This document shows, piece after piece, positions 1 to 10,540 of a DNA stretch of 24,981 bases. Each line of letters starts with the position of its first letter. Position 1 is the stretch's first letter. The stretch lies in NCBI GenBank assembly GCA_000969725.1, contig JXSR01S011626.1, one strand, 5' to 3'. This stretch comes from Ophiothrix spiculata (Eukaryota > Echinodermata > Ophiuroidea > Amphilepidida > Ophiotrichidae). Below the pieces are notes generated by a model. The model did no database searches, had not been told where the DNA came from, and saw only the letters and a list, made by a program, of their open reading frames with translations. A program made the position numbers and the translations under genes.

Positions 1-56
1 AACTGAGACGAGAGATATTCAGGTGCTATTATCTTTCATGCACTTCAAAATCTTAG

Positions 57-85
57 TAGGCCTAACCATTATGGTTCTAGGCCTA
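57..85. repeat. Hairpin with TAGGCCTA arms
   Basis: TAGGCCTAACCAT, one T, then ATGGT-TC-TAGGCCTA: an almost perfect hairpin with a 2-base bulge whose tips are the self-complementary octamer TAGGCCTA. The rest of 1-431 shows no convincing coding or element signature. Confidence 0.6.
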
Positions 86-431
86 CGACCTATAAGTAAG
101 CTAGTTCCATTCAAGGGAATACATCATCATTTATTAAAGTTCTTATATCAGTAGATAGAATAATGCGTGCTAGTCTGTTCTGAAGTAATTGAAGTGGAAG
201 AAGCTCATTAACATGATTAAGGTGCACGCCACTAAATAACTTCCCAATTGAAACCAACGCATTTGAGCCAATATTGTCCGAGCTTTTTCATACTGGCGTG
301 ACAATATTTTGAACAGACGACGATGGCCATGCCTCTCTACCGTCAATAATTGATCGAAATTGGTCGCTCGTGTAATTTTCATTATGTTAAAATAGTGCAT
401 CAAATGAAACTTCAAATTACTTTGCTACTAA

Positions 432-453
432 TGGGGTTCACGCGTGAACCCCA
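432..453. repeat. Perfect 22-bp palindrome
   Basis: Perfectly self-complementary with no loop, centred on ACGCGT (core GGTTCACGCGTGAACC). It sits in AT-rich sequence. From 454 to about 1100 I see nothing that supports a gene. Confidence 0.75.
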
Positions 454-1502
454 GCGGTTTTGGAATAATACAATTATAAAGTGTATCACTATAGGAGTAC
501 TTTTGATATTATTTGAATAAAGGTAAAATTATGATTTTTGTAACATTTTCAATATTAATGCGCCCGGTAGAAAGACACGTAAAATGTATCCTAAATTTGC
601 GTTTTAGAAATCCCTAGTCCCTAAATTTAGTCGCTTCTACTGAATCGCGGCCGCCCCGCCTGATTTTGAAGTTTCAATTAATATCAAGTTGTAGCACTCA
701 CTTTCATCTTTCCAATAGGCCTAATCTTCAATTCATATTACATTTTCCGATAATGTTTTCGCTACGGGCTTGTAAACAGCGCCCTCGCTTTTTCCACCCA
801 GTCAAAACGACCCCTAACCACTTTAGACATGCACCGAAGCGAAACTTCCGCTGCTAAATCCAAAATAAATTTGGATGCCAGTAGTTTTGGATGCTATAAG
901 TCATCACAAGTTTCTAGTCATTTATATTCATAAACATAAAACCATGTCACTTGTAACCATTTCTACTATCATTGCAAAATAATCCGTGTGGATCTATGTT
1001 TATTACCGGGACTTTCTACCCCTACACCATTCGTGGAGTGATTTAGTGTTATATGCGGTCAATAGAGGTGTTAGTCCATATACAACAACAATATCAAAGT
1101 TAAGGGGGGGGGTCTACCTTACTTTTGACCAACCAATTAGTTTAGATCAGAAAAATGAGATATTAGCACGAGGAAAAACTACAGAATCTCTACTTTATAC
1201 TGCTTTTTATTTGAGTTCAAACGGACATTCGGTTCCGAAGTTATGGCAATTTTAAGAACGGAAGTCATAAATTTCTGGACGCTTTTCCTATACATTTGTA
1301 TACAGAAGACGCTCACCCTGTAATTTTGAAGAGATTCATTAAAATTAAATTTTAATAAAATAATTACATATTCCAATAAAATAAATCAATTATTTTATCA
1401 AGATAGTGCATTGTGAAAGATATGCAACCAAAATTTCTGAGTTTGTCATTTTCTTATGTATATTTTTAAAAAATCCATAACTCCGCTAAATTAAATCAGA
1501 TT

Positions 1503-1724
1503 TTGACCATTATTATGTTCTGAGCGGTCCGATTTCCAAAAAAATCGGTCAGGGATATCGGACAGCATACAAAATATCAGATTTTGAACATAATAATGAT
1601 AAAATTGGATTGATTTTTTCGCATGATACTCAAAGATATTGGTCTCGCTATGAGTTTTAGAAATATCGAGCTCGACGTAGCTCGACCAATATATTTTTGT
1701 ATCATGCTCAATCCATCCAATTTT
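1503..1724. repeat. Two adjacent foldbacks
   Basis: The first has exact 13-bp arms, CATTATTATGTTC (1508-1520) and GAACATAATAATG (1587-1599). The second has matching blocks in order: AAAATTGGAT/ATCCAATTTT (1601, 1715), GCATGATAC/GTATCATGC (1621, 1699) and ATATTGGTC/GACCAATAT (1636, 1684), with TCGAGCTCGA near the centre. A degenerate foldback MITE is the simplest reading. Confidence 0.6.
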
Positions 1725-1959
1725 ATATCAAAATGGGCTCAAAATGTGTGTTAATTTATTATCTTTCATAGTATAATAGTTGCTTATAGCTTGAGTATCT
1801 TATTTATTATTTTTTCAAATTTTTATTTTTTGCCAATGTTTAAAGGCCTATATCTCGAAAGTCGAAAAATCGCAAACCTGCAATACAAAAACAAGCGTTA
1901 CTCAAAAACGAAATATGGCAGGCTCATGATTTTTTGCATGAATAATAAGAACAAATGGG

Positions 1960-2090
1960 CGGAGGGAACCATGGATCCGGATTTTTGATTTTGATTTCCA
2001 AATTTGAATTACGACGCAAAATTACCTGATTGATCGGCTCCTGGTTACCATGGCAACCGTATAAAAAATCCGGATCCATGGTTCCCTCCG
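1960..2090. repeat. Compact inverted repeat, 27-bp perfect arms
   Basis: Arms at 1960-1986 and 2064-2090 are exact reverse complements (outer end CGGAGGGAACCATGG, inner end ATCCGGATTTTT) around a 77-bp loop. The unbroken match indicates recent origin or ongoing correction. It could be a small MITE or a cruciform former; no target duplication is obvious. Confidence 0.75.
2044..2057. promoter_or_regulatory. RFX X-box-like palindrome
   Basis: GTTACCATGGCAAC matches the RFX-factor X-box pattern (two GTTNCC half sites face to face). It lies in the loop of the 1960-2090 inverted repeat. A match to a motif only; function not shown. Confidence 0.35.
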
Positions 2091-2166
2091 TACTTTCATA
2101 CACCCTTCACCCAAGTATGGTGTACATGCGACATTCCGTTCTTTAGTTCTGTTTGTTCTCGTGTTT

Positions 2167-2202
2167 AGCCAATCAGAGGCCTTACGCCGTTACCATGGCA
2201 AC
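2167..2202 (+). promoter_or_regulatory. CCAAT box followed by a second X-box-like palindrome
   Basis: AGCCAATCAGAGG (NF-Y-like) begins at 2168 and the same GTTACCATGGCAAC begins at 2189. NF-Y and RFX sites often work as pairs. No gene start was recognised nearby, so this may be chance or part of a repeat. Confidence 0.3.
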
Positions 2203-2390
2203 CAGTTCAAAATTATACATATTTTTTGAAAGGACTCGACCCAAGCTTCAAGTTGATATATAACACTACCGGTTAAGTCATCGGTAACATTGTGAAAATC
2301 GAGTTACAAAGTTGGTCAAAAGTAAGGTAGACATATATGAAATGGATACGGCTGTAGGGTCCACACTCCTATACAGGTGAGAACATGATT

Positions 2391-2492
2391 TTTGGCATTC
2401 TATGACAGAAAAGTACAGAACAACTGCTGAATAATGAGGTCTCATTTTCGGCATTCGGTGAGTGAAATTATTTGGCATTCAGTGAGAGAAAA
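2391..2492. repeat. Three imperfect copies of a GGCATTC unit
   Basis: TTGGCATTCTATGACAGAAA, TCGGCATTCGGTGAGTGAAA and TTGGCATTCAGTGAGAGAAA start near 2392, 2448 and 2472. Direct, unevenly spaced copies of about 21 bp followed by a poly-T/poly-G junction (2513-2534, eleven G). Confidence 0.5.
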
Positions 2493-2534
2493 ATATTAAA
2501 AATTAAGGGTGTGTTTTTTTTTTGGGGGGGGGGG

Positions 2535-4280
2535 TGCATGTAATTATAAAAAGATTAGGGTCTTTGAATTGGGTGACAGCGGTGCTATAAAAAGGTGGTC
2601 TTTTGACCCTTAGGCAAAAAAAAAAATATTTTGTTTGATTGTCCTCATCCGCCCGACCGTATTCTGACACCCCATCGTTTTGGTTGTATTTATTCTACAC
2701 TGCAAAACAACATAGCCAACGCCTTTATCGGAAATATATAAAACAGCGGAAATTCATCAAAAGTAACCAATAGATGTGAGTACAAATTATATATTATCAT
2801 TTTAGTTATATCCTTCATGATATTCATGAAGTTTGAGAAAAATAAAAGTGACTGGTTGGAAACCAAAACGGGTCAAATCTCCATGTTTTTTTTAGACGAA
2901 TAAGTCAAACTTTGCTTTTTTTATAAATTTAGCGTCTCTATAATCCCACAAAAGACCTATGCTTAACGGAGTACGGTGAGAAATGTTTATGGTCATTAAA
3001 AATAACTTTGATAAAAGATATCTCGACATTTGATGTCATTTTCGTCGACGGAAACTAGGTGTGCAAAAATACGTGCAATACCCCATATAGTCATTATCGT
3101 CACGAGCATTTAATGGCATCGTAAATTTTGAATGACATGCATAATTCCATTAAAAGTCTTTGGAGTTCAACATACCAAAATTTCAACGAAATCGTGTCAT
3201 TTGAAGTGCTTGAAATTATGAGATTTCAGCAAAAAGGGGTCAACTTTTTCGAAGTACTCTTTTGAACCCATTTTGAACTCGATCATGGATGCCAAATCAT
3301 TAATAAAGGTTAATGTATAAATAAGATACTCTATTACATATGTACGCCAAAAATTGTGATGATCGGACATATGCGCGCAAGTAGGCTAAAATTTGCAGTA
3401 AACTTGACGTTTAGTCGAGCGAGACGTAAAAAAGAACTGTAGCCTTAAAGGTTATATGCAAAGATGGTGAACACTGAGCAGTAATGAACCAATTAACACT
3501 AATATAGGACGAATACACAACAATCCCTGCATTGTTTTGCTTCCCAATAAAAATAAAAGCATTTTTCTCACGTAGTGAGAGACTCCACTTTGACAAAAAA
3601 CTCATACCCTTGCATATAAATACTCATGTACAGTCAAATGAATTGTATCAGTCACTTTCCCCTGTGCTACTGAGACCAAGTGAAGTCACATGATCATCTC
3701 TTCCTCCTTACATAGTGTCAACACAACTATACAAAGGTTACTCAGTAAATATTGTGCTGGCAGTGTTTAGTCAAAGAGACCATGCATTATAGCTCCTACA
3801 ACTAACAGGAACTCTCATTGGCTCATTGGTTGTATTGTTAACTCTTGAACAATCAGTTTTTAACACATTCATTTGGTATATTTCTATTCAAAATTACACT
3901 AGCTTGTGTTTGTTTTACTTAACAGTTTGTTGAGTATATTCATGCTTATTTGAAATGAAAAATAATAGAACTATACTGTTTATGATGTGTAGGTATTTGC
4001 TTGAGTAATCACGAGCCCCTATCACAATCCCTCTATACTTTAATATATCACTGGGCAAATACTTTGGATCATGGAAAGTTCACTGACTTCAAGGTTGTTT
4101 ATTAAAAGAAAGTTTATTTATTTTAAGACTGAGTACAAGTCTTGATTGTTAGCAGTTTAATATCAGCCACTGTGTAATTATGTGCAGTCTCATCAATAGC
4201 CTATTGAAATTGAATAATTAATTATATGCTTGGTAAAAAGACTAATTACTAAGACATTGTTGAATTCAGATGTCACTTTC
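2535..4280. other. No gene recognised
   Basis: AT-rich sequence with short frames only, none with family features, good start context or flanking splice sites that join. I see no clear repeat structure here beyond homopolymer runs. Confidence 0.5.
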
Positions 4281-4717
4281 TAGTCACTAACCCGGGGGAC
4301 CGCTCAAGATAGCAATTGGTACTCGTGCCCATCATAAAAAATGGCGTACAAGGGTCTGATTTTGTACTACGTTCTACATTTTTTTTTTAAAGGATACTTT
4401 TCAGCATAATTTACGCCATTTAGAGCTACCTTTGACGCCAAGGGTCACTTTTTACTTGCGCAACTGAGGATTATACTGTACATATTTTAGATAAAAAGTT
4501 CTTAAACCAAGACAAGAGAAAATAAGTATTGACTTTAGAGTCAAATTTAATCAAAAACTTTTTTTTTTCTGCCCAAATGTGCACTATTTTGGCAACATTA
4601 TTTTAAGTTTTGAGAAGAAATGTCTAAATTTGCGCCATTTAGCACAAATTTCAGAAAATGTATACAAATGAACCCATCAAAATACCACATTTTGTGAAGA
4701 TGCTTACCAGCAGTAAC

Positions 4718-4801
4718 TTTTTTCAGCTTTGAGCGCCTTAGAACATTTGTATGATACTGGCGCTAGGACATAAATGACTTTTTGATTGATTGATTGATTG
4801 A
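4718..4801 (+). mobile_element. 5'-truncated LINE 3' end with (GATT)n tail
   Basis: A short GC-bearing hairpin (GCGCCTTAG ... GGCGCTAGG) precedes TAAATGACTT and then GATTGATTGATTGATTG. A 3' UTR hairpin followed by a short tandem tail is the usual end of CR1/L2-like LINEs, which often survive as tiny 5'-truncated copies. The 400 bases before it (4290-4710) hold several loose TTTACGCCATTTAG / TTTGCGCCATTTAG copies but nothing coding. Confidence 0.5.
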
Positions 4802-4809
4802 AAAAGCCG

Positions 4810-5975
4810 ATTGAAATACAATAGAGCTGCAGAGCCTGATTTTGCTTCCCGAATTTGCGGCACGTCCTAATGACCCCGTTTGGTCTAAGTACCCACTGGG
4901 AATTAGAGAGTATAGTTGTAAGTCCGGTTAATCTGCTAGTACACACATAAAAACAAGATTGATAACATTTGAAAAAAATTACTGCCTTTAAAAGAAGTTT
5001 AAAATGAATAATATGTCACGGAAGCATACTAGTATTTTAATCATGTTTGCCATGTTTGCAACGAAAGAATTTTCATATTGCTATTATTTCTGTAATTGTT
5101 CAAGTCAGAGTTAATGTATTCACGGTAAGAATGGAAATGTTTTTTCATGCGAACTTGAACCTGACTGCTAGTTGACGTGAGTTTGTCCTTTTTAAGGACT
5201 ATTCTTGTTAGAATACACAACACAAATCTATACCACTTTGAGTCCACTGAATTATGACATGCATAAAGGTTACCTGACCTGTGCAACCAACTTCTGCAGT
5301 GCATAGAGTTAAAACAGTATTTTTGTGTGTTGAATTTTTTTACTTACCTGTTTTTGACTGGTATTAAGTTAATTATATTCCAAATGAGGCTTTACAATAA
5401 TGCACGAATCTCAAATGATATTAAAAGTAAACTTTAAAAAACTATTTTCAAATTAAACACTGTTTCTAGTCAAAAGTCAAAAAATAATGTTCAATATATA
5501 ACACCAAAACCCCATTGGTTTGCATTGGGACTGGCAACACTGCATAATTCTTGAGTAACCTTTATGCTTGTCATTTTCAAATTAAATGATAAAGAAAAAC
5601 AAATTAACATATCTATGAATTCAATCTTAACCAATTTTGAAATATGAAATTATTAACATCAGTTTAGATGGAATGAAATATAAATTAACTAAATTAAGGA
5701 GAATCTAGTTTTTTAAGATCATTTTAACCAATAAGCAGCATCAAATAAACAAACAAACAAGTAAACGAAATAAAAACCCTTTCTAGGGTCCCAACAGAAT
5801 CTCATTGTAAATCCTGAAAATGTTGCCTTCTCAAACAGTCCTTCAGATTAACAAGCATTTCTTATCTGTCTATTTTATTATCTCGTCCGTCCTGTCTTGT
5901 CTTATCTTCCATGTTCTGTACTATAGTTTTGTGCCGTAATGTCCTTGTCATCAAATTTCCCTTTACCATTTTGTT
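4810..5975. other. No gene recognised
   Basis: AT-rich with a (CAAA)n patch around 5745-5760. The minus-strand frame over 5041-5304 has no recognisable family features. Confidence 0.45.
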
Positions 5976-5981
5976 TCTTAA

Positions 5982-6324
5982 GGTGGGGCCAGACTAAAAG
6001 CTCTTAGGAGTTTATTGGCCTCCCCACCATGTTTCAATTTTATTTTTTGCATAGCCTACATATTCAATTCTCATCCTCAGCTACTATTTAATTCTTCAAA
6101 TTATTATAATACTATGTAGATCAAATTGATATTGTACAATAATATTGTCATTTCAAATTCTACTAAATTTGTTTTACATCATTTGTATAAGATTTAGCTG
6201 ATAAGTTAAAAAATTGTTTTTATAATTTTCTTGTATTATTGAGAATTGCTTTATGATTATATGATTGTAACTTGTGAAACGTGGAAATAAACTTGAACTT
6301 GAACTTGAACTTGAACTTGAACTT
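5982..6324 (+). mobile_element. LINE 3' UTR with (TTGAAC)n tail
   Basis: It starts with a hairpin (GGTGGGGCC at 5982, GGCCTCCCCACC at 6017) and ends in AAATAAA at 6285 followed at once by about five TTGAAC hexamers. The order 'hairpin, AATAAA, ACTTGAACTTGAA' is the common 3' end of CR1-like LINEs. No ORF2 remains directly upstream, so the copy is 5'-truncated, or its body has decayed (the 5880-5980 CT-rich stretch may belong to it). Confidence 0.65.
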
Positions 6325-6967
6325 TGGGTGTTGCTTGGATCATTAGTTTTTGTGAGATGGTCATTGAGTAATAGTTATTTATCCTATTTTGCTGTTGCTT
6401 TGCATTGGTTACTTTTGTGTTAAATTTGTTTGATACAGCTGTATTCTAGACTTTTGGGTCAAATATGGCCAACCTTTAACAAAAATGAAATCATTTGAAC
6501 AATATATTAATATGATTGATCAAATACGAATTTGAGTTTATCAAATACAATTCGCATATTGTAGGACGAATTTCAACTTAACGATGCATGAAATATAATG
6601 AAAATGTTTTAAAATAACTGGGAAAACCTATATTACGTTTTTTTAAAAGAATTATTATACCAAAACAATATGTTAAAGTTTAAAAAAACAAAAACAATTG
6701 AGCCGTTTTTGTCTTTGTGTTATGTTTTGTGATTTTACCATATAGAAGCAGGATTCGCATGGCAACTTTAGACATATTGATAGTAAGAGACTTATTTTTG
6801 TACCAACGATGACGTAATTACCATTTTTGAAATCAATTCCAACGTAAATTACTTCAAATGTAAAGACCATACACTTTCATACTGAGTAAAAATAAATGTG
6901 CGACTAGCATACAAGTAGGGAAAGGATTAATGTTTGAAGATAGGAGAATCATTCATGAATATTTTAA

Positions 6968-7127
6968 TGACTAATAGTATTCATATTGGGTCGAAGGTGT
7001 CCGAAAGGTCATTATCTCAAAGGAGACATAACTATTTAAGAAAAAACTCAAAAGGCGTCAAATTTATGCTAAGGTTAATGAAAAGAAATGTTTTCAATAA
7101 ATATTAAGTTCTGAATATACATACCCT
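6968..7127. repeat. Repeat module A, copy 1
   Basis: About 160 bp (starting AATAGTATTCATATTGGGTC, ending CTGAATATACATA) that recurs at 10092-10243 with only a few changes. Same orientation in both places. Non-coding. Confidence 0.8.
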
Positions 7128-7339
7128 CAAGTGTTAACCGATTATTGGCTTATACCTGAGGATATTTTTGACAAAGTCGTGCGGTTTGGTATAAAAGCAT
7201 GAAAATTGACATGAAAGTTAAAAAAAAATATACTGAATCATTCTAGGATGGGAGCCATTTTTGCATTTTTCAAATATGGCAGTCATCTTAAAAATCCATA
7301 AATGGCCACCATTATCACTTATTGAAAATACAGAAATCA

Positions 7340-7611
7340 ACATTTCATCATTTCGGTATCATTATCATACATGGTTTGAGTTAAAAATGACAAATACGAA
7401 TCACAAATGCCTTAATTCATCATATTTCACTTATTTTGAAAATCCAAGATGGCTGCCAGATTCAAAATGGCGCCTATTTTCATGCTTTCAAAAATTGAAA
7501 AATGGCCGCCAAAATGACTAAAATTGAGCTAATTACAGTAAATTTGGGGTAATTTAAGCAATAAAAACCACTCAAGTACAATTTTGCTTTTATTGCATTT
7601 GTATTTAAGTA
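7340..7611. repeat. Repeat module B, copy 1 (short form)
   Basis: Matches 9283-9425 and 9905-10052 as one continuous piece: TTTCATCATTTCGG through AAGATGGCTGCCAGATTC, then TTTCATGCTTTCAAAAATTG to GCATTTGTATTTAAGT. Relative to copy 2 it lacks an internal segment of about 480 bp, so it is either a deletion derivative or the ancestral short form. It carries the paired ATGGC motif at 7446 and 7464. Confidence 0.8.
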
Positions 7612-7639
7612 ATGCTTCTTTATGAATAAAATCCAGAGT

Positions 7640-7880
7640 AGAGTGGCCGTGGCAACTATTGCATGGTTGCCGTTCCGATCGTAGACGATACCCGTCTGCC
7701 TCTAGTAAGCCATTGGAAACATCGTGGTAAAATACAACTTCCGGGATCGCGCGGGATGGCCGCTAAAATTATATTCCTAATCGGTAAAAAATATGATAAT
7801 ATCATTGTCTAAATGCTCATAGGTTGTGTTGTCGGAGAGATGTTGTTCCGCTTCGGCGATGTACATGATCATAGGTCATG
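7640..7880. promoter_or_regulatory. CpG-bearing promoter-like patch
   Basis: A local GC and CpG rise in AT-rich surroundings, with ACTTCCGGG (ETS-like, 7737), GGATGGCCGC (YY1-like, 7754) and GGTTGCCGTT. This combination is typical of TATA-less housekeeping promoters. No adjoining first exon was recognised on either strand, so it may be an orphan promoter or a repeat. Confidence 0.25.
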
Positions 7881-8084
7881 AATTGGTCATGCGCATATGG
7901 GGGAGATGTAACATAAAAACTAATTCTTCGTAGTTTAATATAATTTTATTCAAGAAGTTTAATACCTACTGCAACTGGTTATCTGGGCAATTTAATTGTC
8001 TTTCAAATGCAAAAATTTCCAAGACAATTGAACAAATATTATGAGATCTATGGCTCAAAATGTGAGCCAAGTCAACGGGGGAGG

Positions 8085-8113
8085 CGGTGGATGAAAAGAC
8101 GGTGGATGAAAAG
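8085..8113. repeat. 15-bp tandem duplication
   Basis: CGGTGGATGAAAAG appears twice in direct tandem (8085 and 8100). Otherwise 7880-8500 shows nothing supported. Confidence 0.6.
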
Positions 8114-8503
8114 CCCATTGACTTGTACACAAAATTGTAAAAAATTACCAATCTTTTGAAAGTAGTCATGCCAAAAGTTGAAATCCTACAAGAATCATTT
8201 TTCACACACGTTTTAATGAAAGAAAAATATGCCTATCCATGCCCAAAAATTAATGGTAGGTGATGTATTAATTATAATTTGGTGAGGATAAACTTTGTCA
8301 TTTTCAGGGTATTTCCACTATTAGTTTCAACAATCTTCGAAGGTCAACATTTTCATGACAAGTTTCGTACGTTGTGAAAACGTGGATGAATAACGGTAAA
8401 GACGTGTTGTAAAAGCATAATACCGTAATTGCACGGATTAACAGTAACAAATAAACCAAAGTCTATCGGATCAGGTTAATTATCGAGATAATGTATGTTT
8501 GAT

Positions 8504-8857
8504 CACCCTGTATACCAAAAATGCTGCAAAATGGCCATAGTAGGCAGAAATTTGAATGTAACTTGTCTCAAGCATTGTCAACTATTGCTTAGACATATAA
8601 AGAACTCACCAAATAGCCCATGGAGGCATAAAATCCTTTTGAAATGTATATGATTTTAACCACCCTGTATATTTCACCGTATGGATATTAAGTGAAAAGT
8701 TCTATTTTCTTATTGAAAGCCCTGTGTTTTATCAATATAAATCCATACCTGTTTTGTTTTATGTTGATGGCTGTGTAGAATAAAAGAGGTCTATGAAGAG
8801 AGTAAAATTAACCCTTTGTTAAGTTACACCCTGTATAATTGTCACACACCCTATATA
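8504..8857. repeat. Cluster of CACCCTGTATA motifs
   Basis: Same-strand copies at 8504, 8661 and 8827 plus CACCCTATATA at 8847. The spacing of the first three is 157 and 166 bp. Such motifs commonly mark ends of non-autonomous DNA elements in invertebrate genomes, so this may be a degraded array of one element. No inverted partner was found. Confidence 0.45.
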
Positions 8858-9035
8858 ATGTCAGTATCATTGTATATTTGGTATCCTTGTAGTATGAGCT
8901 TTTAAAAAATGTATACTTTTATGGTGTTAAAAATGTCCATATTTAATCCTGTGTTGAGAAATATTCAGATTAGGGATGTTTTTCTCATTTAGTGGTATGT
9001 TACACTTTTTCTGACCAATTCATGACTTATGATCA

Positions 9036-9278
9036 CATATCTTTGCGCCACATAACAATGGCGCCGCCCTAATCAGCAGGTTTTATCATTATATCAGGGT
9101 TCTTGTATAGAGATTTTAAAGGTTTCTTCTCTTCTTGGCTGATGTTGCGTTTACGTTGCTCTTGGCGAAGATTCAACTTGCTGATTTCGTTTTCACATTT
9201 GACGATATAAAAACCAAGAATTTGATTCTGACCTTCTTTAGGAGTGAAATCTGATGGAGTTTTATCAAGTTCTTGATA
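9036..9278 (-). pseudogene. Penelope-like element reverse transcriptase fragment
   Basis: One minus-strand frame encodes ELDKTPSDFTPKEG, then ISQEEKKPLKSLYKNPDIMI and KPAD*GGAIVMWRKDM. This matches the N-terminal part of Penelope-like reverse transcriptases, where 'L-x-EE--AL--L----I-IKPADKGGA-V--' precedes the RT core. The Lys of KPADKGG is a TAG stop here and the frame ends in further stops after WRKDM, so it is dead. Only about 80 codons survive; the catalytic core is absent. Upstream it abuts repeat module B copy 2 at about 9280. Confidence 0.7.
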
Positions 9279-9282
9279 TCAA

Positions 9283-10052
9283 GAAATCAAAATTTCATCA
9301 TTTCGGCAGCATTACTTGGTTTGAGTTAAAATGACAAATACGAATCACAAATGCCTTAATTCATCATATTTCACTTATTTTGAAAATCCAAGATGGCTGC
9401 CAGATTCAAAATGGCCGCCTATTGACATATTGCCAATTTTCGGTGAGTCTTTATTTTGTTTCTGTTTTTACTTGTTGTATTTATTTTAGGCCTATATACA
9501 CACTTTCTATGATTTAGGCCTATATATTGTGTTATTTTTTCATCACATCAAGTTGGCTTACTTTGTTTTTACCTCCAATATTGCCATCATTCAAACTAGG
9601 AATTATTCACAATATAGGAAGGTTTTGCGGGGTTATGTTTTTTAATTTCTTTTTGATCCATCATAATTTAGGCCATTAAGTTCACGGTCTGCTGACGAAT
9701 TATTCAATTTTACACATTTCATCTAGAGGGCGTGATTCAAAATAGCCGCCATAGTTACCCTATTAAAGCAAAAAAATAATAGATTTTTAGCAATTTTTAT
9801 ACAAAAATCATGATTATGAAAATTATGAAGATTCAGATATCACGTTTTAACCATTAAACCATTCATTTATACACAAATTAGTAATTTACAGCATTTTCGT
9901 CTGATTTCATGCTTTCAAAAATTGAAAATGGCCGCCAAAATGACTAAAATTGAGCTAATTACAGTAATTTGGGGGTAATTTAAGCAATAAAAACCACTCA
10001 AGTCATATTTTAAAGCACAATTTTACTTTAATTGCATTTGTATTTAAGTTAT
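9283..10052. repeat. Repeat module B, copy 2 (long form)
   Basis: The ends match 7340-7611 closely, but an extra stretch of about 480 bp (9427-9904) lies between the halves, including TTAGGCCTATATA pairs and a CAAAATAGCCGCC patch. No coding frame is evident in the extra part. The junctions fall at CGCCTATT and TTTCATGCTTTC in both copies. Confidence 0.75.
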
Positions 10053-10091
10053 GCTCAACGAATAGCATACCAAGGGAAACATTGACTGGAA

Positions 10092-10243
10092 TAGTATTCA
10101 TATTGGGTCGAAGGTGTCCGAAAGGTCATTATCTCAAAGGAGACATGACTATTTAAGAAAAATAACCTCAAAAGGCGTCAAATTTATACTACGGTTAATG
10201 AAAAGAAATGTTTTCAATAAATATTAAGTTCTGAATATACATA
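10092..10243. repeat. Repeat module A, copy 2, cut by LINE insertion
   Basis: Nearly identical to 6968-7127. The match stops exactly at CTGAATATACATA, where the 3' tail of the minus-strand LINE begins, so the LINE appears to have inserted into this repeat. Module order is A-B on the left and B-A here. Confidence 0.75.
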
Positions 10244-10540
10244 AGTTGATTCAATCAATCAATCTTTATTTGTTTTCATCTCATATAATAATTTACAATC
10301 ATATACTTTAGAATTATACTAAATAACAGTCTATAATGAGATGTGGATGCCATCAATAACGCAGAGCGTGTGGAAGATGGCACCCATAATCGGGTTACAG
10401 GATAAGAAAAATATATAACTAAATACATTCAACAATAAAACATTTATGACGATATTTTATACGTCTATATAAAAATAAATCAAACTGGTATTATGCCTTC
10501 ATAAAACACTATTTAAATGTACCACGAGTGATTTATTTCA

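Larger units (their letters stand above)
1113..2331. repeat. Interval bounded by a perfect 21-bp inverted repeat
   Basis: The 21 bases at 1113-1133 (TCTACCTTACTTTTGACCAA then C) are the exact reverse complement of 2311-2331. The left arm follows a run of nine G. The arms are 1.2 kb apart and match no further outward, so they could be short terminal repeats of a degraded element or two copies of another repeat. Inside lie the foldbacks at 1503-1724 and 1960-2090. No transposase-like frame was seen inside. Confidence 0.45.

Noticed and set aside
986..1255. 89-codon plus-strand open frame
   Set aside because: No recognisable domain, contains the nine-G run and part of an inverted repeat, and has no supporting splice sites or neighbours.
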